DNA of 15,103 bases from an uncultured Alphaproteobacteria bacterium (GTDB lineage: Bacteria; Pseudomonadota; Alphaproteobacteria; UBA7887), in assembly GCA_913044255.1 (NCBI GenBank), contig CAJWOI010000026.1, forward strand, positions 1 to 15,103, in the 5' to 3' direction. The position numbers and the translations under genes were made by a program. Positions within the stretch are counted from its first letter, which is position 1, and each line of letters opens with the position of its first letter. The notes beneath the pieces were generated by a model. That model did not search any database. It was not told the origin of the DNA and was given only the letters and a program-made list of their open reading frames with translations. Below, one piece after another: positions 6,887 through 13,872 of the stretch.

Positions 6887-7480
6887 TCACTCCTGTACCG
6901 TCTCCGCCGCCTTGCCACGTTTCCCACGGATTTCCGCGACTTTTTTCCCCCGTTTGGCTGCAACGAGACGTGGGGTTTCTATTTTGGCCAATGCCTCAAA
7001 GGTAGCGCGCACCATATTATATGGATTAGAACTTCCGATAGATTTCGTGACAACATCCTGAACACCCAAAGTCTCAAAAACTGCCCTCATTGGTCCTCCT
7101 GCAATGATACCCGTCCCCGGCGGAGCTGCCCGAAGCACGACACGACCCGCACCAAATCGTCCGTTTACATCATGATGCAAGGTCCGGCTTTCACGCAAAG
7201 GAACCCGAACTAAACCACGTTGCGCTTTCTCAGTCGCCTTTCGGATTGCTTCTGGCACTTCACGGGCTTTCCCATTTCCAAACCCTACCCGACCACGACC
7301 ATCACCGACCACGACCAATGCCGCAAAGCCAAATCTCCGACCGCCCTTAACCACTTTAGCGACTCGGTTAATGCTGACAAGTTTGTCAATTAGATCCGTT
7401 TCATTTTCACCCCGGTTCCTATTGCGTCGACCATCGCGCCCGCCTCGTGTGTTACCTCGTCTAGAATCATTCTTCGCCAT
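6887..7480 (-). CDS. rpsE: 30S ribosomal protein S5
   Basis: Small-subunit protein at the mRNA entrance, involved in decoding fidelity and mRNA unwinding. The 197-residue product has a charged, arginine-rich N-terminal extension (residues 1-30), a double-stranded-RNA-binding-like domain starting at LIDKLVSINRVAKVVKGGRR, the loop GDGRGRVGFGNGKAREVPEA, and the C-terminal fold with PPGTGIIAGGPMRAV and GSSNPYNMVRATFEAL. The extra lysine/arginine-rich C-terminus (about 25 residues) makes it longer than the 167-residue E. coli protein. The ATG at 7480 follows AAAGG at 8 bases. Confidence 0.98.
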   Translation of the reverse strand: MAKNDSRRGNTRGGRDGRRNRNRGENETDLIDKLVSINRVAKVVKGGRRFGFAALVVVGDGRGRVGFGNGKAREVPEAIRKATEKAQRGLVRVPLRESRTLHHDVNGRFGAGRVVLRAAPPGTGIIAGGPMRAVFETLGVQDVVTKSIGSSNPYNMVRATFEALAKIETPRLVAAKRGKKVAEIRGKRGKAAETVQE

Positions 7481-7501
7481 TAGTTTGGCCTTTATCTTTC
7501 C

Positions 7502-7864
7502 TTAAAATTTTAATCCATTTTCACGCGCGGCATCGGCTAACGCCTTAACACGCCCATGGTAGAGATAGCCACCACGATCGAACACCAATCGAGTCGCGCC
7601 GACAGCCTTCGCCCGCTTCGCAATTAGTGCACCTACTTGCTTAGCAGCTTCAATATCAGCGCCGGTCTTCAGATTAGACCGCAATTCTTGATCCAACGTT
7701 GACGCCGCCGCCAGGGTGCAGCCACCACCATCATCTATAACCTGAGCATAAATATTTTTGTTTGAGCGAAACACGCTTAGGCGCATCTTTCCGCCAGATA
7801 CTTTACGAATCTGATGTCTAGTGCGCCTGCGACGACGTTGAGATAATTTACGGGGATCCAACAT
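7502..7864 (-). CDS. rplR: 50S ribosomal protein L18
   Basis: 5S rRNA-binding protein of the central protuberance. The 120-residue product has the basic N-terminus with RRRRTRHQIRKVSGGKMRLS, then VFRSNKNIYAQVIDDGGGCT and the C-terminal RLVFDRGGYLYHGRVKALAD that closes the 5S-binding fold. It begins at an ATG at 7864, nine bases after the rplF stop. Only a weak AGG is seen upstream, so translation may depend on coupling to L6. Length is typical for the family. Confidence 0.97.
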   Translation of the reverse strand: MLDPRKLSQRRRRRTRHQIRKVSGGKMRLSVFRSNKNIYAQVIDDGGGCTLAAASTLDQELRSNLKTGADIEAAKQVGALIAKRAKAVGATRLVFDRGGYLYHGRVKALADAARENGLKF

Positions 7865-7873
7865 TGGGAAAAC

Positions 7874-8407
7874 CTATTTCTTTTTACCTTCTTTGCGAAA
7901 AATATATTCACCTTCGTACTTTATGCCCTTCCCTTTGTAAGGCTCAGGTTTACGTAAACCACGAATATCCGCGGCTAGCTGTCCAACTTTCTGTTTGTCA
8001 GGGCCTGTTATTTCAATCGACGTCGGTCTTTCACAAGTCACTTTAATATCATCTGGAATCATCACCTGTATGTCGTGACTATAACCCAGCTGCAGAGTAA
8101 GCACATTGCCCTCAACGGCAGCTCGATAGCCAACCCCAACAATTTCTAGCTTCCGACTAAAACCCTCCGAAACACCAGCCACCATATTTTTAATAAGCGT
8201 TCGACCCAGACCCCACATGGAGCGAGTCCGAACCTCTGCATCACGTGGAGTAACCCAAATCTTGTTTGCCTCGCGCGTAATCTCAACCTCGGGTGCAAGC
8301 GTGTCGGTTAACTCACCAAGTTTACCTTTAACGTTCACCTGCTGGCCTGAAACCAGCACCTCAACACCGTCCGGAACTTCGACCGGGTTCTTCCCAATTC
8401 TTGACAA
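7874..8407 (-). CDS. rplF: 50S ribosomal protein L6, TTG start
   Basis: Large-subunit protein near the factor-binding centre, close to the sarcin-ricin loop. The 177-residue product has the two repeated L6 folds: the N-terminal one from MSRIGKNPVEVPDGVEV, and the second from about residue 85 with VGVGYRAAVEGNVLTLQLGY and the end RKPEPYKGKGIKYEGE. The start codon is TTG at 8407; the conserved SRIGKNPV follows immediately and AGGAGG lies five bases upstream, so the call is firm despite the rare codon. The gap to rpsH is 36 bases. Confidence 0.97.
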   Translation of the reverse strand: MSRIGKNPVEVPDGVEVLVSGQQVNVKGKLGELTDTLAPEVEITREANKIWVTPRDAEVRTRSMWGLGRTLIKNMVAGVSEGFSRKLEIVGVGYRAAVEGNVLTLQLGYSHDIQVMIPDDIKVTCERPTSIEITGPDKQKVGQLAADIRGLRKPEPYKGKGIKYEGEYIFRKEGKKK

Positions 8408-8443
8408 CGCAGCCTCCTCTACCGCACTAATGACGCCGGTTTA

Positions 8444-8842
8444 TCAAATAACCATACACAGTACTTCACCACCAACATTAGCCGCCCGAGCCTCAGCGTC
8501 CGACATCACTCCACGAGGCGTTGATAAAATTGATATTCCTAATCCATTGTTTATCGGCCTTAAATCTTTAATCGAGGCATAAATGCGGCGACCAGGCCTG
8601 GATATTCGCTTAATGGTCCTGATAACGGGAGAACCATCATGGTATTTGAGTTCTATTTCTAGATGGGGTTGAGATTGACTCTCCTCAACGTGTCGGTAAC
8701 CGCGTATGTATCCCTCGCGTTCTAAAACTTCGAGCACGTTAGCGCGAAATTTAGAAGATGGGCAATTAATCTGCGGCTTACCTCCCTGCTGGCCATTACG
8801 GATACGGGTAAGCATATCGCCAAGCGGATCAGTCATCGTCAT
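8444..8842 (-). CDS. rpsH: 30S ribosomal protein S8
   Basis: Primary 16S rRNA-binding protein of the platform. In E. coli it also represses the spc operon by binding its mRNA; whether that holds here is not shown by the sequence. The 132-residue product starts MTMTDPLGDMLTRIRNGQ and ends with the conserved ISILSTPRGVMSDAEAR and GGEVLCMVI. The ATG at 8842 follows GAGG at 7 bases; a second ATG at 8836 is possible but would trim the usual N-terminus. Ten bases separate it from rpsN. Confidence 0.97.
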   Translation of the reverse strand: MTMTDPLGDMLTRIRNGQQGGKPQINCPSSKFRANVLEVLEREGYIRGYRHVEESQSQPHLEIELKYHDGSPVIRTIKRISRPGRRIYASIKDLRPINNGLGISILSTPRGVMSDAEARAANVGGEVLCMVI

Positions 8843-8852
8843 CAGACTACCT

Positions 8853-9158
8853 CTACCAACTCGATTTAGTCATGCCCGGAATTTGCCCCGCGGAGGCGAG
8901 TTCGCGTAAGCCTATACGCGACATTCCGAACTTGCGGTAAACACCGCGTGGACGTCCAGTTAACTGGCAACGGTTGCGAATACGCACCGCAGAGCTATTA
9001 CGCGGCAACTTAGCCAACGCTAAACACGCAGCAAATCGCTCCTCCGGAGCTAATGCTCGGTCTCGTGAAACCTCTTTCAGTGCCGCCCGCCTTGCGGCAT
9101 TTTTAGCCACAAGTTTGCGACGTTTTTTATTTCTTTCAATGGCACTGCTTTTTGCCAT
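8853..9158 (-). CDS. rpsN: 30S ribosomal protein S14, zinc-free long form
   Basis: Small-subunit head protein. The 101-residue product belongs to the long form: it has the N-terminal NKKRRKLVAKNAARRAALK helix and the C-terminal RCQLTGRPRGVYRKFGMSR, and the CxxC pairs of the zinc-binding short form are absent (cysteines only in FAACLAL and NRCQLTG). The ATG at 9158 follows AAGGAGG at 7 bases, one of the strongest ribosome sites in the window. It lies between rplE and rpsH as usual. Confidence 0.97.
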   Translation of the reverse strand: MAKSSAIERNKKRRKLVAKNAARRAALKEVSRDRALAPEERFAACLALAKLPRNSSAVRIRNRCQLTGRPRGVYRKFGMSRIGLRELASAGQIPGMTKSSW

Positions 9159-9173
9159 GCAAATGCCTCCTTA

Positions 9174-9728
9174 TTAGAGTTGACGTTCTGACCCAGTCAG
9201 CGGAACATTAAAACCTTCCAAAAGAGCTCGCCCTTCATCGTCAGTGTTAGCCGTAGTCACTATAACCACATCCAAACCGCGCACCTCATCGACAGCATCG
9301 TAATCAATTTCCGGAAAGACAATTTGCTCCTTAAGACCAAGCGAATAATTTCCATGACCATCAAAGCTTTTTTGGGGAACACCGTGAAAATCACGTACAC
9401 GAGGCAAAGCTATATTAACAAGGCGGTCCAAGAACTCGTACATCCGGTCTCCTCGCAACGTCACTTTGCAACCAACTATCATGCCCTCCCGTAATTTGAA
9501 ATTTGCTATCGATTTCTTGGCTTTAGTAATGACTGGTTTTTGACCCGTTATCGCGGTTAGGTCTGCCACTGCACCCTCAATTTTCTTGGCCTCCCGGCCC
9601 GCTTCTCCAACGCCCATATTAACTACAATCTTTTCCAGCTTTGGCACTTGCATCAAATTCCCATAACTGAATTCTTCAACCAGAGCCTGTATCACTACCT
9701 TTTCATAATGTTCTTGAAGACGAGACAT
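9174..9728 (-). CDS. rplE: 50S ribosomal protein L5
   Basis: 5S rRNA-binding protein of the central protuberance that contacts P-site tRNA and bridges to S13. The 184-residue product contains the family motifs VPKLEKIVVNMGVGEA near 28-43, TGQKPVITKAKKSIANFKLR, GCKVTLRGDRMYEFLDRL, the P-site loop RVRDFHGVPQKSFDGHGNYS, and FPEIDYDAVDEVRGLDVVIV. Length is normal (E. coli has 179). The ATG at 9728 follows a short AGG at 8 bases, and the rplX stop is nine bases upstream. Confidence 0.98.
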   Translation of the reverse strand: MSRLQEHYEKVVIQALVEEFSYGNLMQVPKLEKIVVNMGVGEAGREAKKIEGAVADLTAITGQKPVITKAKKSIANFKLREGMIVGCKVTLRGDRMYEFLDRLVNIALPRVRDFHGVPQKSFDGHGNYSLGLKEQIVFPEIDYDAVDEVRGLDVVIVTTANTDDEGRALLEGFNVPLTGSERQL

Positions 9729-9737
9729 ATCTTGCGC

Positions 9738-10061
9738 CTAACGATCAATGACTTCGCCAGAACGTTTGGCGAAACGAACTTTACGTCCATCCTCCAAGAA
9801 TCGATAACCGATCTTGGTTGGTTTACGGTCTTTGGGGTCGATCAGCGCCACATTTGAAATATCAATTGGCATCTCTTTATCAATAATTCCCCCAGGATTG
9901 CTCGCTGACGGCGCGGTATGCCGTTTAGCCACGCGTACTCCCTGCACAATCACTTGATTCTTCTTAAGTACTATCTTGGTAACTTCACCAGTTTTTCCTC
10001 GGTCCCGACCCGTCAGAACAACGACCTCGTCCCCCTTTTTAAGGCGTAATTTCTCTGTCAT
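9738..10061 (-). CDS. rplX: 50S ribosomal protein L24
   Basis: One of the earliest 23S rRNA-binding assembly proteins, later placed by the tunnel exit. The 107-residue product has the KOW motif in KKGDEVVVLTGRDRGKTGEV near residues 8-27, then NQVIVQGVRVAKRHT and GGIIDKEMPIDISNV. The ATG at 10061 shares one base with the rplN stop (TAATG), suggesting translational coupling, and GAGG lies 7 bases upstream. Length and order are those expected. Confidence 0.97.
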   Translation of the reverse strand: MTEKLRLKKGDEVVVLTGRDRGKTGEVTKIVLKKNQVIVQGVRVAKRHTAPSASNPGGIIDKEMPIDISNVALIDPKDRKPTKIGYRFLEDGRKVRFAKRSGEVIDR

Positions 10062-10429
10062 TACAACACCTCGGGAGCCAAAGAAATTATCTTCATAAAT
10101 TGTTTGGCTCGAAGTTCACGAGTGACAGGTCCAAAAATACGGGTTCCAATAGGCTCGTTTTGTGGTGTAAGCAGAACCGCTGCGTTCTTATCAAAACGGA
10201 TTGCACCACCATCTGATCGGCGAATTTCCTTTGCTGTACGCACTATCACCGCGCGGTGGATATCACCTTTTTTTACTCTGCCTCTTGGGATCGCTTCCTT
10301 TACTGAAACCACGATCACATCCCCAACTGAAGCCGTCTTACGACCCGATCCACCAAGCACTTTGATGCATTGGACGCGACGCGCACCCGAGTTATCAGCT
10401 ACTTCAAGATACGTCTGCATCTGAATCAT
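10061..10429 (-). CDS. rplN: 50S ribosomal protein L14
   Basis: Large-subunit protein at the subunit interface, forming bridges to 16S rRNA, and the first gene of the spc-type block. The 122-residue product begins MIQMQTYLEVADNSGARRV and has the signature CIKVLGG, the basic VKEAIPRGRVKKGD loop, and the end MKIISLAPEVL. The frame is open 20 codons further upstream, but the ATG at 10429 gives the invariant MIQ start and exact family length. The ribosome site is weak. The 52-base gap to rpsQ marks the E. coli S10/spc boundary, but I see no clear promoter in it. Confidence 0.97.
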   Translation of the reverse strand: MIQMQTYLEVADNSGARRVQCIKVLGGSGRKTASVGDVIVVSVKEAIPRGRVKKGDIHRAVIVRTAKEIRRSDGGAIRFDKNAAVLLTPQNEPIGTRIFGPVTRELRAKQFMKIISLAPEVL

Positions 10430-10481
10430 GGCTTCAATCCCATCACGGCCAAAGTCACCCGATCGATAAAGCTTCTGCCCA

Positions 10482-10712
10482 TCATCCAACTACCACTTCC
10501 CAATGCTTACTCTTGGACAGCGGTCGACATTCCCGAATTTGAACCCGGTCGCCAACTTTGCTAAAATTTTTTTCATCATGTGCCAGGTACTTCTTCGAAC
10601 GGCGCATAAACTTCTTGTACAACGGATGCTGTATCCGGCGGTCCACCTGAACCACCACTGTCTTGTCGGCTTTATCGCCGACCACAACACCTTGAAGAAC
10701 TCGTCTCGACAT
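10482..10712 (-). CDS. rpsQ: 30S ribosomal protein S17
   Basis: Primary 16S rRNA-binding protein with an OB fold. The 76-residue product opens MSRRVLQGVVVGDKADKTVV and carries HPLYKKFMRRSKKYLAHDE and the ending VGDRVQIRECRPLSKSKHW, all family hallmarks. It is the last gene of the S10-type block. The ATG at 10712 follows a weak GGAT at 6 bases. The gap to rpmC is 28 bases. Confidence 0.97.
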   Translation of the reverse strand: MSRRVLQGVVVGDKADKTVVVQVDRRIQHPLYKKFMRRSKKYLAHDEKNFSKVGDRVQIRECRPLSKSKHWEVVVG

Positions 10713-10740
10713 CTCGTTATCCGATCATTGGCTTGCCTGT

Positions 10741-10938
10741 TTAAAAGGGCCGTCCCGCGCGTTGCGCCAAAATTGTTTTAATACGAGCCACATCTCGGCG
10801 AACGCTCCGAACACGAGCTGTGTTTTCGAGCTGACCTGTGGCGCGCTGAAACCGTAAATTCAATTGTTCCTTTTTTAGCGCCATGAGTTCCGATCCGAGT
10901 TCCCCATCATTCTTAGCGCGGGCATCTTCAATTTTCAT
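10741..10938 (-). CDS. rpmC: 50S ribosomal protein L29
   Basis: Small helical protein by the tunnel exit, part of the docking site for SRP and trigger factor. The 65-residue product has the long helical hairpin, with LKKEQLNLRFQRATGQLENT in the middle and VRRDVARIKTILAQR at the end. The ATG at 10938 is chosen because MKIEDARAK resembles other alphaproteobacterial starts. A TTG two codons upstream (10944) overlaps the rplP stop as TTGA and sits at better spacing (6 bases) from GGAGG than the ATG does (12 bases), so a 67-residue product is possible. Confidence 0.93.
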   Translation of the reverse strand: MKIEDARAKNDGELGSELMALKKEQLNLRFQRATGQLENTARVRSVRRDVARIKTILAQRAGRPF

Positions 10939-10940
10939 TA

Positions 10941-11360
10941 TCAAGATTCCCCTCCTATTCGAGTAACGAAACGAGTGCGAATTGGCAACTTGTCGGCGCC
11001 GCGCCGGAACGCTTCTTTTGCCAGCGAGGCCTGCACCCCATCAACTTCAAACATCACGCGCCCAGGCTTTATTCGGCACACCCAAAATTCTGGCACACCC
11101 TTACCCTTGCCCATCCGTACTTCAACTGGCTTCTTGCTGATTGGGACATCAGGAAAAATCCGAATCCACATACGGCCAGTACGCTTAAGGTGGCGTGTTA
11201 TCGCTCGTCGTGCCGCTTCAATTTGGCGCGCAGAAATTCGACCCGCCTGCTCAGCCTTCAGACCAAAGGCTCCAAAATTCAACGACGTCCCTCCCTTAGC
11301 CATACCGTGGATACGCCCTTTTTGCTGTTTTCGGTATTTGGTCCTTTTAGGACTTAGCAT
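10941..11360 (-). CDS. rplP: 50S ribosomal protein L16
   Basis: Large-subunit protein that helps place A-site tRNA and is needed for peptidyl-transferase activity. The 139-residue product starts MLSPKRTKYRKQQKGR and has GGTSLNFGAFGLKA and RIFPDVPISKKPVEVRMGKG; the last segment includes the arginine that is hydroxylated in E. coli (Arg81 there). The ATG at 11360 is preferred to a GTG one codon upstream because families start at this methionine. No strong ribosome site is visible; it lies 18 bases past rpsC and may be coupled to it. Confidence 0.97.
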   Translation of the reverse strand: MLSPKRTKYRKQQKGRIHGMAKGGTSLNFGAFGLKAEQAGRISARQIEAARRAITRHLKRTGRMWIRIFPDVPISKKPVEVRMGKGKGVPEFWVCRIKPGRVMFEVDGVQASLAKEAFRRGADKLPIRTRFVTRIGGES

Positions 11361-11378
11361 CACTCGTTACCCGTTCTG

Positions 11379-12059
11379 TTAGACCCTTGCACCTTGCAAT
11401 TCGGCGCGACGACGCTCTTGCGCCATCGGATCATGCTCCAGGATTTCACCCCTAAAAATCCAAACTTTAACGCCACAAGTGCCGTAAGCGGTATCTGCGC
11501 GCGCAACACCATAATCAACATCTGCTCGTAAAGTATGCAGAGGCACTCGACCTTCTCGATACCACTCGGTGCGCGCTATCTCTGCGCCACCAAGACGGCC
11601 TCCTGCATTAATCCTGATCCCCTGGGCTCCCAGCCGCATGGCAGACTGGACGGCACGCTTCATAGCTCTCCGAAAAGCCACGCGCCGCTCCAACTGCTGC
11701 GCAACATTTTCCGCTACTAACTGGGCTTCAATCTCAGGTTTTCGAATTTCAACGATATTGAGGTGGACTTCGCTCTCAGTCATTTGACTTATTTGAGATC
11801 GGAGTTTTTCAATGTCCGCACCCTTCTTACCAATCACTACACCAGGCCTAGCCGTATGAATGGTTATTCTCGCCTTTTTCGACGGACGTTCTATAACAAC
11901 TTTACTCACACCGGCCTGGCCTAAACGCTTCAACAAATATGAACGAATCTTTAAATCCTCCTGCAACAGCTCCCCGTAACCACTATCAGCGTACCAGCGA
12001 GAATCCCAAGTTCGATTAATACCGAGGCGCATCCCAATCGGATTGACTTTTTGACCCAT
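11379..12059 (-). CDS. rpsC: 30S ribosomal protein S3
   Basis: Small-subunit head protein at the mRNA entry, part of the helicase activity of the ribosome. The 226-residue product starts MGQKVNPIGMRLGINRTWDS, has a type II KH domain with RPGVVIGKKGADIEKL, and the C-terminal domain with AMRLGAQGIRINAGGRLGGA and YGTCGVKVWIFRGEI. The frame is open 31 codons upstream into rplV, but the ATG at 12059 begins the conserved N-terminus and follows AGAGGA at 9 bases. Two bases separate it from rplV. Confidence 0.98.
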   Translation of the reverse strand: MGQKVNPIGMRLGINRTWDSRWYADSGYGELLQEDLKIRSYLLKRLGQAGVSKVVIERPSKKARITIHTARPGVVIGKKGADIEKLRSQISQMTESEVHLNIVEIRKPEIEAQLVAENVAQQLERRVAFRRAMKRAVQSAMRLGAQGIRINAGGRLGGAEIARTEWYREGRVPLHTLRADVDYGVARADTAYGTCGVKVWIFRGEILEHDPMAQERRRAELQGARV

Positions 12060-12061
12060 CG

Positions 12062-12439
12062 CTACATTTCCTCTTGCTCTCGGACAACAACAGTCATCCG
12101 GCTGAACGGTTTGATGATCCGACCCATACGACCACGAGCGCGTGGGCGCCATCGCTTCATGGTTAGACTTTTCCCAACATATGCCTCAGCCACAACCAAT
12201 CGATCAACGTCGAGATTGTGGTTATTCTCCGCATTTGCGATAGCTGACTCGAGAACTTTCTTGACCTCACCCGAGATTCGCCGTTTCGAAAACTTTAATT
12301 GCGCTAGCGCCTTTTCTGCCGGCAACCCGCGAATCAGTCCAGCAACAAGGTTAAGCTTGCGTGCACCAGTGCGCAAACGCCGCGCAACGGCCATCGCTTC
12401 GTTCTCTTTCAGCCGTCGTTCTGTCCGTCGCTTGCCCAT
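12062..12439 (-). CDS. rplV: 50S ribosomal protein L22
   Basis: Large-subunit protein whose hairpin loop lines the exit tunnel and, in other bacteria, carries macrolide-resistance changes. The 125-residue product has the globular part with LRTGARKLNLVAGLIRG, LESAIANAENNHNLDVDRLV, and the tunnel loop in KRWRPRARGRMGRIIKPFSR. The ATG at 12439 follows GGAG at 9 bases. A TTG two codons upstream, overlapping the rpsS stop as TTGA, is only 3 bases from the GGAG and is less likely. Two bases separate it from rpsS. Confidence 0.96.
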   Translation of the reverse strand: MGKRRTERRLKENEAMAVARRLRTGARKLNLVAGLIRGLPAEKALAQLKFSKRRISGEVKKVLESAIANAENNHNLDVDRLVVAEAYVGKSLTMKRWRPRARGRMGRIIKPFSRMTVVVREQEEM

Positions 12440-12441
12440 AC

Positions 12442-12720
12442 TCAAATTCTCCGCACTTTTTTGTCAGCAGAATGACCATAAAACGTCCGCGTCGGAGAAA
12501 ACTCACCAAGCTTATGCCCGACCATATCTTCAGTGATCAATACAGGGATAAATTTCTTGCCATTATGTACACCAAATGTCAGGCCTACAAACTGCGGCAA
12601 AATTGTTGAACGTCGTGACCACGTTTTAATAACGGACTGACGGCTCGAAGCATTAGCTTCATCCACTTTCTTTAATAAATAGCCGTCAACAAATGGTCCC
12701 TTCCACACCGAGCGCGCCAC
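12442..12720 (-). CDS. rpsS: 30S ribosomal protein S19, GTG start
   Basis: Small-subunit head protein that forms a complex with S13 near the A site. The 92-residue product begins MARSVWKGPFVDGYLLKKV and has WSRRSTILPQFVGLTFGVHN, GHKLGEFSPTRTFYGH and the basic end. The start is GTG at 12720, giving the exact family N-terminus, with GGGAGG at 7 bases. A TTG two codons upstream (12726) lies one base from that Shine-Dalgarno and is too close to be used. Confidence 0.97.
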   Translation of the reverse strand: MARSVWKGPFVDGYLLKKVDEANASSRQSVIKTWSRRSTILPQFVGLTFGVHNGKKFIPVLITEDMVGHKLGEFSPTRTFYGHSADKKVRRI

Positions 12721-12735
12721 AGCCAAACCTCCCAG

Positions 12736-13566
12736 TTATTTCTTATTACGCCGACGTCGCAAAATTAGCTTGTCGGTTCGTTTATTGCTACGAGTTCGCT
12801 TCCCCTTCGTTGAAACACCCCAGGGTGTGACCGGATGACGACCGCCAGAAGTGCGACCCTCTCCCCCGCCATGAGGATGGTCCACTGGATTCATCGCTAC
12901 TCCGCGCACCTTCGGCCGACGCCCTAGCCACCGACTACGGCCAGCCTTACCAAGCTTTATATTCTGTCTGTCCGGATTCGATACGGCACCAATTGATGCC
13001 ATGCATTCTCCTCGAACCATTCGTTGCTCACCAGACGACAGACGTAGCAGCGCATAGCCCCCATCTTTACCAATCAACTGGGCGTAAGTCCCGCCCGCAC
13101 GCGCAAGTTGTCCACCTTTGTTTGGCTTCATCTCAATATTATGAATCACTGTACCAATCGGCATGTTTTTCATGGGCATGGCGTTGCCCGGCTTTATATC
13201 TGCCCGCTCTCCAGAAATGATCTGATCGCCCGGATATACCCGTTGAGGTGCAAGAATGTACGACAACTCACCATCCTCATAACGGATCAGAGCAATGAAG
13301 GCGGTTCGATTGGGGTCATATTCGAGCCGCTCTATGGTTGCAGGCATATCAAATTTGCGACGCTTAAAATCAACTAGGCGGTAACGTCGTTTATGCCCAC
13401 CCCCTCTATGTCGAACTGTCATTCGTCCCTGGGTATTGCGTCCTCCGGATTTGGCAAGGCCCACTGTCAAAGACTTAATGGGCTTTCCCTTGTGCAACGA
13501 GGAATGGTCCACCAGTACCAGCTGACGCTGAGAGGGTGTCATTGGTCGAAATTGTTTAAGTGCCAA
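12736..13566 (-). CDS. rplB: 50S ribosomal protein L2, TTG start
   Basis: One of the largest 23S rRNA-binding proteins, needed for subunit joining and for the peptidyl-transferase centre. The 276-residue product has the N-terminal extension MALKQFRPMTPSQRQLV, an OB-fold core (RHRGGGHKRRYRLVDFKRRK, NIEMKPNKGGQLARAGGTYA), an SH3-like domain, and the signature MNPVDHPHGGGEG near 225-237 holding the histidines close to the active centre. The start is TTG at 13566: it gives the alphaproteobacterial MALKQF start and lies 8 bases after AGGGGG, while the in-frame TTG at 13572 is only 2 bases from it. It follows rplW by 12 bases. Confidence 0.97.
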   Translation of the reverse strand: MALKQFRPMTPSQRQLVLVDHSSLHKGKPIKSLTVGLAKSGGRNTQGRMTVRHRGGGHKRRYRLVDFKRRKFDMPATIERLEYDPNRTAFIALIRYEDGELSYILAPQRVYPGDQIISGERADIKPGNAMPMKNMPIGTVIHNIEMKPNKGGQLARAGGTYAQLIGKDGGYALLRLSSGEQRMVRGECMASIGAVSNPDRQNIKLGKAGRSRWLGRRPKVRGVAMNPVDHPHGGGEGRTSGGRHPVTPWGVSTKGKRTRSNKRTDKLILRRRRNKK

Positions 13567-13578
13567 AACCAAGTCCCC

Positions 13579-13872
13579 CTATAAGCCAGCCAAAAAATCT
13601 ACGTTCTGACCTTCCGCCAAAGTAACGATCGCCTTTTTATAATCTGACCGCCGACCACGTCGGCCGCGAAATAGCTTGGTCTTACCTTTCACGCGCAATG
13701 TGTTGACGGCAGTCACCTTGACATCGAATAAGTGTTCAACTGCCTTGCGAATCTCTGCCTTGGTGGCATCCAATCGTACCCGAAACGCAATCTGACCGTT
13801 TTCACTAAGCAAGGTAGCTTTCTCGGTAACCAATGGCCCAACAAGAACGTCAAAATCCCGTTCTGTAGTCAT
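13579..13872 (-). CDS. rplW: 50S ribosomal protein L23
   Basis: Tunnel-exit protein that forms the main docking site for trigger factor and SRP. The 97-residue product has the core VGPLVTEKATLLSENGQIAF, the helix ATKAEIRKAVEHLFDVKVT, and the extended basic loop KGKTKLFRGRRGRRSDYKKA that reaches into the tunnel. The ATG at 13872 overlaps the rplD stop as ATGA, and GAGGAG lies 8 bases upstream inside rplD, so the two genes are probably translationally coupled. Confidence 0.97.
   Translation of the reverse strand: MTTERDFDVLVGPLVTEKATLLSENGQIAFRVRLDATKAEIRKAVEHLFDVKVTAVNTLRVKGKTKLFRGRRGRRSDYKKAIVTLAEGQNVDFLAGL

Noticed and set aside
6883..6963. Longer L30 starting inside rpsE
   Set aside because: The extra 27 residues are an out-of-frame reading of the S5 C-terminus; the ATG at 6882 gives the family length and has a ribosome site.
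9700..9760. E. coli-like S8 repressor target at the rplX-rplE junction
   Set aside because: I could not see the helix-21-like sequence at the start of rplE; the E. coli site is not obviously conserved here.
10430..10481. Promoter at the S10/spc boundary between rpsQ and rplN
   Set aside because: The 52-base gap shows no -35/-10 pair; co-transcription with the upstream block is simpler.
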